Assembly (NCBI RefSeq): GCF_020731415.2
Contig: NZ_CP088273.1
Span: 3,229,001 to 3,293,000 of the forward strand
DNA: 64,000 nt
Source: Phyllobacterium sp. T1293
GTDB taxonomy: Bacteria; Pseudomonadota; Alphaproteobacteria; Rhizobiales; Rhizobiaceae
Direction of reading: 5' to 3'
The notes beneath the pieces were generated by a model. It saw nothing but the letters and a program-made list of their open reading frames with translations. It searched no databases and was not told the DNA's origin. A program made the position numbers and the translations under genes. Shown here piece by piece: positions 44,019-54,451 of the stretch. Each line of letters opens with the position of its first letter. Position 1 is the first letter of the stretch.

Positions 44019-46648
44019 ATGGCAACCGAACGATATAATCCCCGCGTAGCCGAGAAGCATTGGCAAAAGGTCTGGGACGAAGCCAAGCTCTTCGAAACCA
44101 GCAATGACGATCCGCGCGATCCCTATTATGTGCTTGAGATGTTCCCTTATCCATCAGGGCGCATCCATATCGGTCATGTGCGCAACTATGCCATGGGCGA
44201 TGTGGTTGCCCGCTACAAGCGCGCCAAGGGTTTTAATGTTCTCCATCCGATGGGATGGGATGCATTCGGTATGCCTGCCGAAAACGCGGCGATGCAGAAC
44301 AAGGTTCATCCGAAGGAATGGACCTATCAGAACATTGCAACCATGCGCAGCCAGCTCAAATCCATGGGGTTGTCGCTCGACTGGTCGCGTGAATTTGCCA
44401 CCTGCGATGTGGAATATTATCACCGTCAGCAGATGCTGTTCCTGGACTTTGTTGAAAAGGGTCTGGTGACGCGCAAATCCTCCAAGGTCAATTGGGACCC
44501 GGAAGATATGACGGTGCTTGCCAATGAGCAGGTCATCGATGGTCGCGGCTGGCGTTCCGGTGCGCTGGTTGAACAGCGTGAGTTGATACAATGGTTCTTC
44601 AAGATCACTGATTTCAATGAGGAATTGCTGGGCGCTCTGGATGGTCTTGACCAATGGCCGGATAAGGTGCGGCTGATGCAGCGCAACTGGATTGGCAAGT
44701 CCGAGGGCATGCTGATCCGCTGGGCACTGGATGCCAAATCGCAAACATCAGGTGAAACCGAGGTCGAAGTCTACACGACCCGCCCTGATACGATCTTTGG
44801 TGCATCCTTTCTGGCCATTTCTGCTGATCATCCGCTCGCCAAAAAAGCAGCTGAAAACAATGCCGCCCTCGCTGAGTTCAACGAGGAATGCCGCCGTGCG
44901 GGCACATCGCTGGCTGCGTTGGAAACCGCTGAGAAGCGGGGCTTTGATACGGGCTTGCGCGTCAAGCATCCGTTCGATGACAGTTGGACATTGCCTGTTT
45001 ATGTCGCGAACTTCGTCCTGATGGATTACGGCACGGGTGCAATTTTCGGCTGCCCGTCCGGCGATCAGCGCGATCTGGATTTTGCCAATAAATATGGTCT
45101 GCCCGTTGTGGCTGTGGTTATGCCCGAGGGCGATGACGCCGCCACGTTCCAGATCACCGAAACTGCTTATGTCGATGATGGCGTGATGATCAATTCACGC
45201 TTCCTCGATGGGCTGTCCCGGCTGAGGCTTTTGACGAAGTGGCCAAACTGCTGGAGAAGCAGACCGTTGGTGGCCGTCCGCAGGGCGAGCGCAAGGTGAA
45301 TTTCCGCCTGCGTGACTGGGGTATTTCCCGCCAGCGTTATTGGGGTTGCCCGATCCCGATGATCCATTGCGATGATTGTGGCGTTGTGCCGGTTCCCAAA
45401 GCCGATCTGCCCGTCAAGCTGCCTGACGATGTCGAGTTTGACCGTCCGGGCAATCCGCTTGATCGTCATCCGACATGGCGGCATGTCAATTGCCCGCAAT
45501 GCGGCAAGGCTGCGCGCCGTGAAACCGATACGATGGATACGTTCGTTGATTCTTCGTGGTATTTTGCCCGGTTCACTGCACCGTGGGAAAATGAGCCTGT
45601 CGATCCGAAGGCGGCCAATCACTGGCTGCCCGTCGACCAGTATATTGGTGGTATCGAACATGCGATCCTGCATCTGCTCTATTCGCGCTTCTTTACGCGG
45701 GCGATGAAAGTGGCGGGCCATCTCGATATCAGCGAGCCCTTCAAAGGTCTGTTCACGCAGGGCATGGTCGTGCATGAGACTTACCGGCTGGGTACTGGTG
45801 CCAATGGCAGCTGGGTCACGCCAGCCGAAGTGCGGCTTGACGAAAGCGGCGGCAAGCGCCGCGCGTTTCTGATTGCTACCGGCGAAGAAATCGAAATCGG
45901 CTCGATCGAAAAAATGTCGAAGTCGAAAAAGAACGTTGTCGATCCTGACGATATTATCGCATCCTATGGTGCTGATACTGCGCGCTGGTTCATGTTGTCG
46001 GATTCGCCGCCCGAACGCGATGTCATCTGGACGGAAGCGGGCGCCGAAGGGGCACACCGCTTTGTTCAACGTGTCTGGCGGTTGATTTCCGAAGCGGCTC
46101 CGGCGTTGCAGTCGGTGACTGGTGCTCCGGCGCTCGAAGGGGATGCAGCCACGATTTCCAAGACCGCCCACAGGACTGTCAAAGCCGTGGGCGAAGACAT
46201 CGAAAAGCTGGCCTTCAACAAGGCAATTGCCCGTCTCTATGAACTGGTCAATGTACTGGCCGTTCCATTGCAGAAAATTGCGGCTGGCGACGCTGATGCG
46301 GCAACAATATCTGCCTGCCGCGAAGCAACGGATATGCTGATTGCGATGATTGCACCGATGATGCCGCATCTGGCTGAAGAGTGCTGGAAGGCGCTGAATG
46401 GTGCCGGTCTTGTCGCTGATCGCGCCTGGCCGCACTACAATGACGCGTTGATTGTCGAGAACACTGTCACAATGCCTGTGCAGATTAACGGCAAGAAGCG
46501 TGGTGATTTGACAATTGCCCGCGATGCGGATCAATTGACGGTCGAAAAGGCCGCTCTCGAACTTGATTTTGTCAAAGTGGCGTTGAACGGTAATCCACCG
46601 AAGAAAGTCATTGTCGTACCGCAGAGGATCATCAATGTTGTTGCCTGA
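44019..46648 (+). CDS. leuS: leucyl-tRNA synthetase, frame broken by one missing base
   Basis: Class I synthetase charging tRNA-Leu. The first 400 codons (44019 to ~45218) hold the HIGH motif ([12 protein letters not shown], about residue 50), the editing domain and the sequence up to SRFLDGL. From about 45220 the conserved sequence continues in the next frame ([13 protein letters not shown]..., then [21 protein letters not shown]) to the end, with KMSKSKKN in the C-terminal half. Restoring one C in the CCC run at 45217-45219 gives SPAEAF and a full 876-aa protein. As the gene is essential and no second copy is seen, a base-call or assembly error is more likely than a dead gene. Confidence 0.93.
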
Positions 46649-47216
46649 TCGTTTCCAGCCGATTTCCGGCTCCAAGCGTTTGCTGTCCGCGTGCGTTCTC
46701 GGTATGGCTCTGATCGCTGGCGGGTGCCAGGTTCGACCGCTTTATTCCAATGCAGGTCCAACAGCTGGCGCAAGTGTTGGCGTGAGTGGAAGTGTACAGT
46801 CAAAGCTGGCCACGATCAGTATTCCTGAAGTGGGTTCGCGCGAAGCACAGCAGGTGCGCAACAATCTGATCTTCATGTTCAATCATGGAGCAGGACAACC
46901 GGCGAGCGCCGCCTACACATTGCAGCTGAGTGTCTATTATCAGGATTTGTCGCTTGCTCTTATCCAGAACGCAACGAACGATAAATCCGGCCAGCCGACA
47001 GCCGGTTCGATGCGCATGACAGGCAGCTATGTCCTGACGCGTATCTCTGACGGTAAGGTCGTGGGCAAGGGTACGCGCCTCATCACGGCTGACTATGATG
47101 CTCCCAGACAGCGCTATGCTGTCCTTCGCGCCCAGCGTGATGCGATCAATCGGGCAGCGCGCGAAGTTGCAGAAGCTCTGAATCTCAGCGTCGCGCAGGA
47201 CGTGTCCAAGCTATAA
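46635..47216 (+). CDS. lptE: LPS assembly lipoprotein LptE
   Basis: 193 residues. The signal peptide ends in the lipobox LIAGGC (Cys31). The remainder matches the LptE/YtfN-like pattern of alphaproteobacteria: [38 protein letters not shown] and [26 protein letters not shown]. It plugs and stabilises LptD in the outer membrane during LPS insertion. Its start at 46635 overlaps the leuS stop by 14 bases and AGAGGATC precedes it, so it is coupled with leuS. holA, which often follows, is absent. Confidence 0.88.
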   Translation: MLLPDRFQPISGSKRLLSACVLGMALIAGGCQVRPLYSNAGPTAGASVGVSGSVQSKLATISIPEVGSREAQQVRNNLIFMFNHGAGQPASAAYTLQLSVYYQDLSLALIQNATNDKSGQPTAGSMRMTGSYVLTRISDGKVVGKGTRLITADYDAPRQRYAVLRAQRDAINRAAREVAEALNLSVAQDVSKL

Positions 47217-47237
47217 ATCCATGGCGGGTGGTATTCC

Positions 47238-48398
47238 ATGCGTCTGACCTCCCTATCAGCGACCGGTTATCGGTCGCTGCAGTCGATCCGGCTGGATATT
47301 CGACAGCTTGCGCTTTTCATTGGCGAGAACGGCGTTGGCAAATCCAACCTTTACCGTGCCATGCAGATGATAAAGGCGGCGGCTGAAGGCACGCTTTCCT
47401 ATGAGATTGCCCGCGAAGGCGGGATGCAATCGGCGTTGTGGACCGGCAAGCGCAAGCCGGGACCGGTTCGTATGATTTTTAGCGCTTCGTTTGACGATGA
47501 TGAGGAAGCGATCCGGACCGGCCATGCGGTGCGAACAGGTTTTGCCCCGAGTTACAGCATTGAAATCGGCTTGCGGCCTCCGGTGGCTGCAGGCTTTGCC
47601 TTTGAGCCGCAGATCAAGGAAGAGACGCTTACTATTGATTCCGGTCGCAGGCCGGTGGAGATGATGGGTCGCAAAGGTCCCGCTGTGTTTGCGCGTGACG
47701 ATAGCGGGCGGAGAATCGAACATCCGGTACGGCTGCTTGACTCCGAGACGGCATTTTCGACGCTCGGCAATGCGGGGCGATATCCCGAGATCGGCGATTT
47801 GCGCGCAACCATTCTCGGATGGCGGTTCTATCATGGTTTCCGCACGGATCGCGATTCGCCTGTACGCCAGCCCGCATTGGCGATCACAGCGCCCATGCTT
47901 GACGAAGACGGCAAGAACCTTGCCGCCGTTTTCGCAACATTGGTTCACATCCGTGAAGATACTGCTGATCTCGACCATTGTATTGCCTCAGCTCTTGGCG
48001 GTGCTATGCTGGATGTGCCGGTTCCCGGTGAGACCGCGACATTCGGCTTGCAACTGCCAGAGTTCCCGCAACGAATTTTCCGGCCGGAAGAACTATCTGA
48101 CGGTCAGATTCGGTTTCTCGCACTGGCGGGCGCGCTGCTTTCCTACCGTTTGCCGGGCCTCATTGCGCTGAATGAACCAGAAACCAGCCTGCATCCTTCC
48201 ATGCTTCCCGCCTTGGCAGAGATGATTACGCGAGCGGCGGAACGAACGCAGGTCTGGATCGTCACCCATTCGCGCATTCTCGCCGACGAGATCGAAGCCA
48301 GAACCGGTGCGCGGGCTCTTATGGTCGTGCGTGACAATGGGGCGACAACCATCAAAGGAATGCGGGTGTCCGGCAATTATGGGGATGATGACGAGTAA
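47238..48398 (+). CDS. AAA family ATPase (RecF/OLD-like AAA_21)
   Basis: 386 residues with a Walker A LFIGENGVGKSNLYRA about residues 31-46 and, near the C-terminus, a Walker B-type GLIALNEPETSLHPSMLPALAE with the preceding ABC-like signature EELSDGQIRFLALAGALLS. The middle contains a variable insert. The family covers DNA-repair RecF relatives and phage-defence OLD nucleases; no TOPRIM nuclease domain is visible in this protein. It lies 21 bases after lptE in the same direction, a position where holA would normally be. Its role is unknown. Confidence 0.85.
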   Translation: MRLTSLSATGYRSLQSIRLDIRQLALFIGENGVGKSNLYRAMQMIKAAAEGTLSYEIAREGGMQSALWTGKRKPGPVRMIFSASFDDDEEAIRTGHAVRTGFAPSYSIEIGLRPPVAAGFAFEPQIKEETLTIDSGRRPVEMMGRKGPAVFARDDSGRRIEHPVRLLDSETAFSTLGNAGRYPEIGDLRATILGWRFYHGFRTDRDSPVRQPALAITAPMLDEDGKNLAAVFATLVHIREDTADLDHCIASALGGAMLDVPVPGETATFGLQLPEFPQRIFRPEELSDGQIRFLALAGALLSYRLPGLIALNEPETSLHPSMLPALAEMITRAAERTQVWIVTHSRILADEIEARTGARALMVVRDNGATTIKGMRVSGNYGDDDE

Positions 48399-48440
48399 GG
48401 GCCATTGCCCCTCTGTTTCCCTGCAAAAGCACCATCAGAG

Positions 48441-48454
48441 GAAATAATTTTCTC
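48441..48454 (+). promoter_or_regulatory. AT-rich motif upstream of the first sulfonate operon
   Basis: GAAATAATTTTCTC, 93 bases before the tauA-like start, is nearly identical to 51397-51411 before the ssuA-like gene. The half-palindromic GAAA/TTTC ends suggest a regulator or promoter element shared by the two operons. Confidence 0.45.
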
Positions 48455-48546
48455 CTTGCGATGCAAACTTGGCAGATCGTAACTCTACAATCCGGGCAGA
48501 GATGACCAAAGTTGGAACGAAATGTTTCAACAGGTCAGGATCATCC

Positions 48547-49554
48547 ATGTTCACCCGCCGTCATTTCCTCGCCGCGACGACTATTCTTGTCAGTCTCGGA
48601 ACTTTCGCGTCCGCACAGGCGGAAGATCTTAAAATTACCATTGGCTATCAGACAGTGGTAGAGCCTTCAAAAGTACCGCAGGCGGATGGGGTTTATGAAA
48701 AGACCGCCTCTGCGAAAATCGACTGGCGGAAATTCGATTCCGGTGCGGATGTTATCGCTGCCGTTGCCTCCGGCTCTGTCGATATTGGTTACGTCGGATC
48801 AAGCCCGCTGGCCGCCGCTGCAAGCCGCGAGCTTCCCATCCAGACCATTCTCGTTGTCGGGCTTATCGGCGAATCGGAAGCACTGGTCGCGCGCAATGGT
48901 TCCAATGTCAGCAAGATTGCCGATCTCAGTGGAAAGAAAGTGGCTGTGCCCTTTGTTTCAACCACCCATTACAGCCTGCTTGCCGCGTTGAAGCATGAGG
49001 GCGTCGACGCAAAATCAGTCAATATTCTCAACCTGCGCCCACCGGAAATCGCCGCCGCTTGGGAGCGCGGTGATATCGATGCGGCCTATGTGTGGGACCC
49101 GGCACTTGGCCAGATCAGGACCACCGGAAAAATCATTGTCGATTCGTCTAAAGTTGCCGAGTGGGGTGCGCCAACCTTTGATGCGTGGATCGTTCGCACG
49201 GAGTTTGCGGAAGCACATCCCGACGCGGTGCGCGACTTCGTCAAAGTAACCGGCGCTGCCTATGCGGACTATCTGGCCAAGCCGCAAGCGTGGTCGGCAA
49301 CGTCAGCACAAGCCGAAAAGATCAGCCGCCTGACCGGGGCGAAGGTCGATGAGGTGCCATCGCTGTTGAAGGGGTATGTCTTCCCGCCATTGGCAGAACA
49401 GGCTTCCGCGAAGTTCCTCGGTGGCGACACGGTGAAAGCCATCGCAGCCACGTCGCAGTTTCTGAAAGAGCAGGGGAAGATCGATGCGGTTCTTCCTGAT
49501 TATTCAAAATATGCAACGACAAAGTTCGTGGAGGCGGCGCTCGCATCGAACTGA
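48547..49554 (+). CDS. taurine/sulfonate ABC transporter substrate-binding protein
   Basis: 335 residues with a Tat-like/Sec signal (MFTRRHFLAATT...ASAQAED) and the NMT1/TauA fold: ITIGYQTVVEPSKV, FDSGADVIAAVASGSVDIGYVGSSPLA, KKVAVPFVSTTHYSLLAALKHEG, PPEIAAAWERGDIDAAYVWDP. It should bind taurine or a related sulfonate in the periplasm. The ATG 48547 has AGGATC upstream; the longer frame adds non-conserved residues before the signal. First gene of a three-gene importer operon. Confidence 0.9.
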   Translation: MFTRRHFLAATTILVSLGTFASAQAEDLKITIGYQTVVEPSKVPQADGVYEKTASAKIDWRKFDSGADVIAAVASGSVDIGYVGSSPLAAAASRELPIQTILVVGLIGESEALVARNGSNVSKIADLSGKKVAVPFVSTTHYSLLAALKHEGVDAKSVNILNLRPPEIAAAWERGDIDAAYVWDPALGQIRTTGKIIVDSSKVAEWGAPTFDAWIVRTEFAEAHPDAVRDFVKVTGAAYADYLAKPQAWSATSAQAEKISRLTGAKVDEVPSLLKGYVFPPLAEQASAKFLGGDTVKAIAATSQFLKEQGKIDAVLPDYSKYATTKFVEAALASN

Positions 49555-49576
49555 GTTCAAAACGTTATAGCGCGGG

Positions 49577-49645
49577 GGCGTTCGTGCGTCCTTCCCCGTT
49601 TTCGCGGGCCCCTCTCCCCCGGATACCGGAAAGGCCACGAACGCC
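49577..49645 (+). repeat. inverted repeat between the binding-protein and ATPase genes
   Basis: GGCGTTCGTG (49577-49586) and CACGAACGCC (49636-49645) pair perfectly over 10 bp around 49 bases that themselves contain a GC-rich stem. Such intercistronic stems often stabilise the upstream mRNA so the binding protein is made in excess over the ATPase and permease. Confidence 0.55.
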
Positions 49646-49666
49646 GCCGTTCAACCGGTGAAATTC

Positions 49667-50440
49667 ATGGCACATCTCGTTCTCGATCATGTTTCGGTCC
49701 ATTATGACGGTCAGGCCCAACCTGCGGTTACGCAGGCAAGTATTTCCGTCAAATCAGGTGATTTCATTGTGCTTGTTGGCCGCTCCGGTTGTGGCAAGAC
49801 TACGCTGCTCAACACGGCTGCCGGGTTGATTTCACCGACCGGCGGTACGGTGACGGTAGATGGGAAAAAAATAACTGCGCCCGGCGCTGATCGGGCTGTG
49901 GTGTTTCAGAACGATGCCCTATTTCCCTGGCTGAGTGTCAGGGACAATGTCAGCTTTGCTCTCAAGTTGCGCGGTATACCCGCACAAGAACGAGATGCTG
50001 TTGCTTCGCGTCTGCTTGAACTGGTCAAGCTTGATGGCATTGGCGGAAAGGCAATTTGGGAATTGTCCGGCGGTATGCGCCAGAGGGTGGGCTTGGCGCG
50101 GGCATTGGCGGCGGAACCGGATTTTCTGCTGATGGATGAGCCGCTGGGCGCGCTCGATGCTTTGACGCGCGAGCGGATGCAGACATTGCTTCTCGATATA
50201 TGGGCGACCAATAATATCGGTGTTCTGATGGTCACGCACGGCATTGACGAGGCTTTGTTGCTGGCAACGCGCATCGTGGTTCTGGCGCCGGGGCCGGGTC
50301 GGGTTGTCAGGCAGATTGATGCCGGCTTCGGCCGTCGCTACGTCAGCGGTGAACCCGTCCGGTCGATCAAGGCTGATTCCGCGTTCAATCGGGCGCGAGC
50401 CGAACTTGAAGACTCAATTTTTGAAGGAGAGGCGGCATGA
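49667..50440 (+). CDS. taurine/sulfonate ABC transporter ATP-binding protein
   Basis: 257 residues. Walker A GRSGCGKTT (about residue 40), Q-loop VFQNDALFPWLSV, signature LSGGMRQRVGLARALA and Walker [14 protein letters not shown] are in order; it belongs to the nitrate/taurine/sulfonate TauB-like group. GTG 49658 is a possible earlier start, but ATG 49667 fits better. The stop overlaps the permease ATG by four bases. Confidence 0.93.
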   Translation: MAHLVLDHVSVHYDGQAQPAVTQASISVKSGDFIVLVGRSGCGKTTLLNTAAGLISPTGGTVTVDGKKITAPGADRAVVFQNDALFPWLSVRDNVSFALKLRGIPAQERDAVASRLLELVKLDGIGGKAIWELSGGMRQRVGLARALAAEPDFLLMDEPLGALDALTRERMQTLLLDIWATNNIGVLMVTHGIDEALLLATRIVVLAPGPGRVVRQIDAGFGRRYVSGEPVRSIKADSAFNRARAELEDSIFEGEAA

Positions 50441-51297
50441 CGCTCTCCGCAGAAACGAGCCGGGATATAGGCGATGTCGCCGCTGTAAGCACAACGAAAC
50501 AGTCTGAAGTGAAGGCCGTAAAGGCCTCACCGGCAAGGACAGCCCGGATTGCAAGCGCAATCACTATTTTCGGCCTGTTGTTGTTCTGGATTGTCTCGGC
50601 GCATTTCAAACTGGTTTCGCCGGTTTTTCTGCCATCACCATCGGCAGTTCTGTGGAAGTTCTACAGCGTTTCAACAAACGGTTTTGTCGACGCCACGCTC
50701 TGGCAGCATTTGCTCGCCAGCCTGCTGCGGGTGTTTGCAGCACTGTTACTTGCGCTGGTTGTGGCCGTTCCGGCTGGTATTGCGATTGGTGTCAGCGCTA
50801 TCGGGCGCGGCATTTTTGATCCGATCATTGAATTCATCAGGCCCATCCCGCCGCTGGCCTATCTGCCACTTGTGATTATCTGGTTTGGTATCGGTGAACC
50901 GTCCAAGATTCTTGTGATTGCAATTGCCATGCTGGCGCCCATCGCGATTTCGACAGCCGCTGGTGTCAAAGGTGCTTCACTCGACCGGATCAATGCGGCC
51001 CGTGCGCTTGGTGCCTCGCGAGTACAGGTTGTCCGCCATGTGATCTTGCCGAGCGCGCTGCCTTCCATCCTGACGGGGCTGCGTATTGCGCTTGGTGCCG
51101 GATGGTCGACATTGGTTGCAGCCGAACTGGTGGCGGCGACGCGTGGTCTTGGCTTCATGATCCAGTCAGCGGCGCAGTTTCTGGTAACGGACGTTGTCAT
51201 CATGGGAATCTTTGTTATCGCTGTTGTCGCATTCATTCTGGAAATTGGCATCAGATGGTTGGAACGGTTTCTGGTGCCTTGGGCGGGGCGGGAATAG
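50437..51297 (+). CDS. taurine/sulfonate ABC transporter permease
   Basis: 286 residues with about six membrane helices. The BPD_transp_1 EAA loop reads as ARALGASRVQVVRHVILPSALPSILTGLRIALGAGW. An N-terminal cytoplasmic stretch of about 40 residues precedes the first helix. Coupled by ATGA to the ATPase gene. Partner of the first operon's binding protein. Confidence 0.93.
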   Translation: MTLSAETSRDIGDVAAVSTTKQSEVKAVKASPARTARIASAITIFGLLLFWIVSAHFKLVSPVFLPSPSAVLWKFYSVSTNGFVDATLWQHLLASLLRVFAALLLALVVAVPAGIAIGVSAIGRGIFDPIIEFIRPIPPLAYLPLVIIWFGIGEPSKILVIAIAMLAPIAISTAAGVKGASLDRINAARALGASRVQVVRHVILPSALPSILTGLRIALGAGWSTLVAAELVAATRGLGFMIQSAAQFLVTDVVIMGIFVIAVVAFILEIGIRWLERFLVPWAGRE

Positions 51298-51396
51298 ATA
51301 ACTCTCGCCAACAGGAAGGCTTTGCGGAAAACCACACGGCCTTTGCTTTGGCTCGCGCACCTGCAAGAAAACCAATCCGCATGGCCATGATTATAC

Positions 51397-51411
51397 GAAA
51401 TAATTTTTCTC
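51397..51411 (+). promoter_or_regulatory. AT-rich motif upstream of the ssuA-like operon
   Basis: GAAATAATTTTTCTC, 106 bases before the ssuA-like start, matches the sequence 93 bases before the tauA-like gene, with one more T in the central run. Confidence 0.45.
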
Positions 51412-51517
51412 TATAGAAATAGTCGAGTTTAATAGCATTGAGCCATTCCTGATTACGGGATGGACCGGTTGCTTCCATCAGCCAAGGTTCTCCCAAACCA
51501 AAGAATTGCGAGAGCCC

Positions 51518-52474
51518 ATGCCCAATCTGACGCGCAGACTATTCGGTGCCCTTATGCTCGCAGCAACAGCTGTGGCGGCAACAGGTTCCTATGCCGCTGA
51601 ACCGCTGCAGGAATATAAGATCGGTTTCCAGAAAACGAGCCTGCCCGTTATCGCCCAGCAGCAAAAGGTCATCGAAAAGGCTCTGGAGCCGAAGGGCGTC
51701 AAGGTCAAATGGGTCGAGTTCTCAGCCGGCCCGCCGCTGGTCGAAGCACTTAATGTTGGCAGCATCAACGTCGGATGGGTTGGCGATGCGCCGCCGATTT
51801 TCGGACAATCGGCAGGTTCGGCGATTGTCTATGTCGCGGCGCTGCCATCAAACGGTAAGGGCGAGGCGATCTTCGTCAAACCCAATTCTTCCATCCAGTC
51901 GCTTGCCGATCTGAAAGGTAAAAAAGTTGGCGTCGGCAAAGGAACCAGTGCGCAAAATCTGCTTGTTGCAGCACTGGAGAAAGCCAATATCGGTTACGAT
52001 GAAATCACGCCAGTTTACCTAAGCCCCGCCGATGCGGCTGCCGCCTTTGCCAGTGACAAGCTCGATGCATGGGCTGTGTGGGACCCGTTCTTTGCCATTG
52101 CCGAGACACGCTATCAGCCGCGCATTCTGGCGCGCTCCAGCGACGTGCTCAACGTCAACACCTACTTTCTGGCCAATCGCGATTTTGCAGCAGCGCATCC
52201 CGATGTCGTAACGACAACCATCGGCGCGCTAAAGGAAGCGGCAAGTTGGGCTGAAGCCAACAAGGACAAGGTGGCGGCTGCGCTTCACGCCGTCACGGGC
52301 GTTCCGCTTGATGCGCAGACAATTGCCGCGAACCGTAGTGTGTTCGGCATATTCCCGGTCACTCCAGAGATCGTCGCACATCAGCAGGAAACAGCGGACC
52401 GGTTCTTCAAGCTGAAGCTGATCCCCAACGCCATCAAGATTTCAGATGCCGTTTGGACGGCACCGGGTAACTGA
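51518..52474 (+). CDS. ssuA: aliphatic sulfonate ABC transporter substrate-binding protein
   Basis: 318 residues with a signal peptide ([22 protein letters not shown]). The SsuA fold has [62 protein letters not shown] and [21 protein letters not shown]. It should bind alkanesulfonates in the periplasm. A weak GCGAGAG lies before ATG 51518. First gene of the ssuADCB operon, the standard order. Confidence 0.92.
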   Translation: MPNLTRRLFGALMLAATAVAATGSYAAEPLQEYKIGFQKTSLPVIAQQQKVIEKALEPKGVKVKWVEFSAGPPLVEALNVGSINVGWVGDAPPIFGQSAGSAIVYVAALPSNGKGEAIFVKPNSSIQSLADLKGKKVGVGKGTSAQNLLVAALEKANIGYDEITPVYLSPADAAAAFASDKLDAWAVWDPFFAIAETRYQPRILARSSDVLNVNTYFLANRDFAAAHPDVVTTTIGALKEAASWAEANKDKVAAALHAVTGVPLDAQTIAANRSVFGIFPVTPEIVAHQQETADRFFKLKLIPNAIKISDAVWTAPGN

Positions 52475-52496
52475 ACGGAATAATTGGAAACACGTC

Positions 52497-53666
52497 ATGA
52501 CGCAGCCAGCAAACACCTCGCAAGCCCCGCTCGATTTCTTCTGGTTTATTCCCACGCACGGGGATGGAACCTATCTTGGTTCGGAAACCCAGCAGCGACC
52601 GCCGGAGTTCGCCTATTTCAAAGAAATTGCGCAGGCGGTGGACCGGTTGGGCTTTCCCGGGGTGCTATTGCCGACCGGGCAGAGCTGCGAAGATTCATGG
52701 ATTACCGCCACGGGCCTTGCCGCCCATACGGAGCGGTTGAAATTTCTGGTGGCATTGCGTCCGGGCATCGTCTCGCCGGTATTTGCTGCCCGTCAGACTG
52801 CCGCGCTTGATCGGCTCAGCAATGGCCGTCTGCTGCTCAATGTGGTCGTCGGTGGCAACCCGACGGAACTGGCTGGTGATGGCGTTTTCCTGCCACATGA
52901 CCAGCGGTATGAGCAGGCTGCCGAATTCCTGAAAATCTGGCAGGGGCTGGTCACTGGAGAGACTGTTAATTTCGAAGGAAAACATTACCGGGTTCAGGGC
53001 GGTCGGCTTGATCTGCTGCCTGTTCAGACACCGCCACCACTTTACTTCGGTGGTTCGTCCGATGCCGGTCAGGATTTGGCCGCTGAACAAGTGGATATGT
53101 ATCTGACCTGGGGCGAGCCTGTCGCTCAGGTCGCCGAGAAGATCGGGCGCGCCCGCAAGAAGGCGGCGCTCAAGGGCCGCAAGTTGCGGTTCGGCATCCG
53201 GCTGCATTTCATCGTTCGTGAGACGGAAGACGAGGCATGGGCTGCGGCAGACAGGCTGATCAGCCGTGTGACCGATTCCCAGATCGAAATTGCGCAGCAA
53301 CGTTTCCTCAAAGAGATGGATTCCGTTGGCCAGCGCCGTATGGCGGAACTGCATGGTGGCCGCCGCGACAAGCTGCTCGTCGGGCCTAACCTGTGGGCCG
53401 GTGTCGGACTGGTGCGCGGCGGTGCCGGTACGGCTCTGGTCGGCAGTCCTGACAGTATTGCAGCGCGTATCCGCGAATATCAGGATGTGGGTATCGATAC
53501 GATCATTGGCTCCGGTTATCCGCATCTCGAAGAGGCCTATCGTGTGGCCGAGCTGCTATTCCCGAAGCTGGGATTGGGTGGCCGGAAAAACACACTGCAT
53601 CAAAACATTGCCAATGAATTTGCCGTTGGTTTCCACGGGGAAAAACGATTGCAGGCCTCCTCATGA
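52497..53666 (+). CDS. ssuD: FMNH2-dependent alkanesulfonate monooxygenase
   Basis: 389 residues of the luciferase-like flavin-dependent family. Key segments: [15 protein letters not shown] at the start, [37 protein letters not shown], and [22 protein letters not shown]. It cleaves the C-S bond of sulfonates using O2 and reduced FMN, releasing sulfite and an aldehyde. A partner FMN reductase (SsuE) is not encoded nearby, so it must come from elsewhere. ATGA overlap with ssuC. Confidence 0.95.
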   Translation: MTQPANTSQAPLDFFWFIPTHGDGTYLGSETQQRPPEFAYFKEIAQAVDRLGFPGVLLPTGQSCEDSWITATGLAAHTERLKFLVALRPGIVSPVFAARQTAALDRLSNGRLLLNVVVGGNPTELAGDGVFLPHDQRYEQAAEFLKIWQGLVTGETVNFEGKHYRVQGGRLDLLPVQTPPPLYFGGSSDAGQDLAAEQVDMYLTWGEPVAQVAEKIGRARKKAALKGRKLRFGIRLHFIVRETEDEAWAAADRLISRVTDSQIEIAQQRFLKEMDSVGQRRMAELHGGRRDKLLVGPNLWAGVGLVRGGAGTALVGSPDSIAARIREYQDVGIDTIIGSGYPHLEEAYRVAELLFPKLGLGGRKNTLHQNIANEFAVGFHGEKRLQASS

Positions 53667-54442
53667 ACAGGGCGCTTCAATCCATTGGTCGCAGCGCTAT
53701 AGGCTGGCTTTTGCCAGCCCTGTTGCTGATTGGCTGGGAAATTGCATCCCGCGCCGGTCTTATCGCGGCCAATGTCCTGCCTGCGCCCTCGGCGGTTGGC
53801 AGTGCATTCTGGAAACTGCTTCTCTCTGGCGAACTCCTTGAGAACATCCGTATATCGACCCTGCGCGCCCTCAGCGGCTTTGTCGTTGGTGGCGCTATCG
53901 GCTTTGGCCTCGGGCTTGCCAATGGTCTTTCAGCGCTCAGCCGGGGGCTGACCGATACCACCATCCAGATGATCCGCAACATTCCGCATCTTGCGCTCAT
54001 TCCGCTGGTCATTTTGTGGTTCGGGATTGATGAGGAAGCAAAGCTGTTTCTGGTCGCGCTTGGCGTTTTCTTCCCGATCTATATCAATACGCTGCTCGGC
54101 ATTCAGGGTGTTGATCCGCAATTGGTCGAAATGGGCCGCATATATGGTATGTCGCGCTCCCAGCTCTTTACGCGGGTGATCCTTCCGGGTGCCTTACCCT
54201 CAATATTTGTCGGGCTGCGCTATGCGCTCGGGATCATGTGGCTGACGCTGATCGTTGCGGAAACCATCTCCGCTTCATCAGGCCTTGGCTATATGGCGAT
54301 GCAGGCACGGGAATTCCTGCTGATTGACGTGGTTGTTCTGTCGATCCTGATCTACGCGCTTCTCGGGAAACTCGCCGATGCCTTGGCGCGATATCTTGAG
54401 CGGCTTTCCCTGCAATGGCATCCCGCCTTTCAAACCGTGTGA
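53663..54442 (+). CDS. ssuC: aliphatic sulfonate ABC transporter permease
   Basis: 259 residues with about six membrane helices; EAA loop region [38 protein letters not shown]. Overlaps ssuD by ATGA. Membrane channel of the SsuABC importer, partner of the following ATPase. Confidence 0.94.
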   Translation: MNRALQSIGRSAIGWLLPALLLIGWEIASRAGLIAANVLPAPSAVGSAFWKLLLSGELLENIRISTLRALSGFVVGGAIGFGLGLANGLSALSRGLTDTTIQMIRNIPHLALIPLVILWFGIDEEAKLFLVALGVFFPIYINTLLGIQGVDPQLVEMGRIYGMSRSQLFTRVILPGALPSIFVGLRYALGIMWLTLIVAETISASSGLGYMAMQAREFLLIDVVVLSILIYALLGKLADALARYLERLSLQWHPAFQTV

Positions 54443-54451
54443 GGAATGACG

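Noticed and set aside
45167..46675. 502-codon open frame on the minus strand opposite the 3' half of leuS
   Set aside because: No domain, no ribosome-binding site; leuS motifs are on the plus strand.
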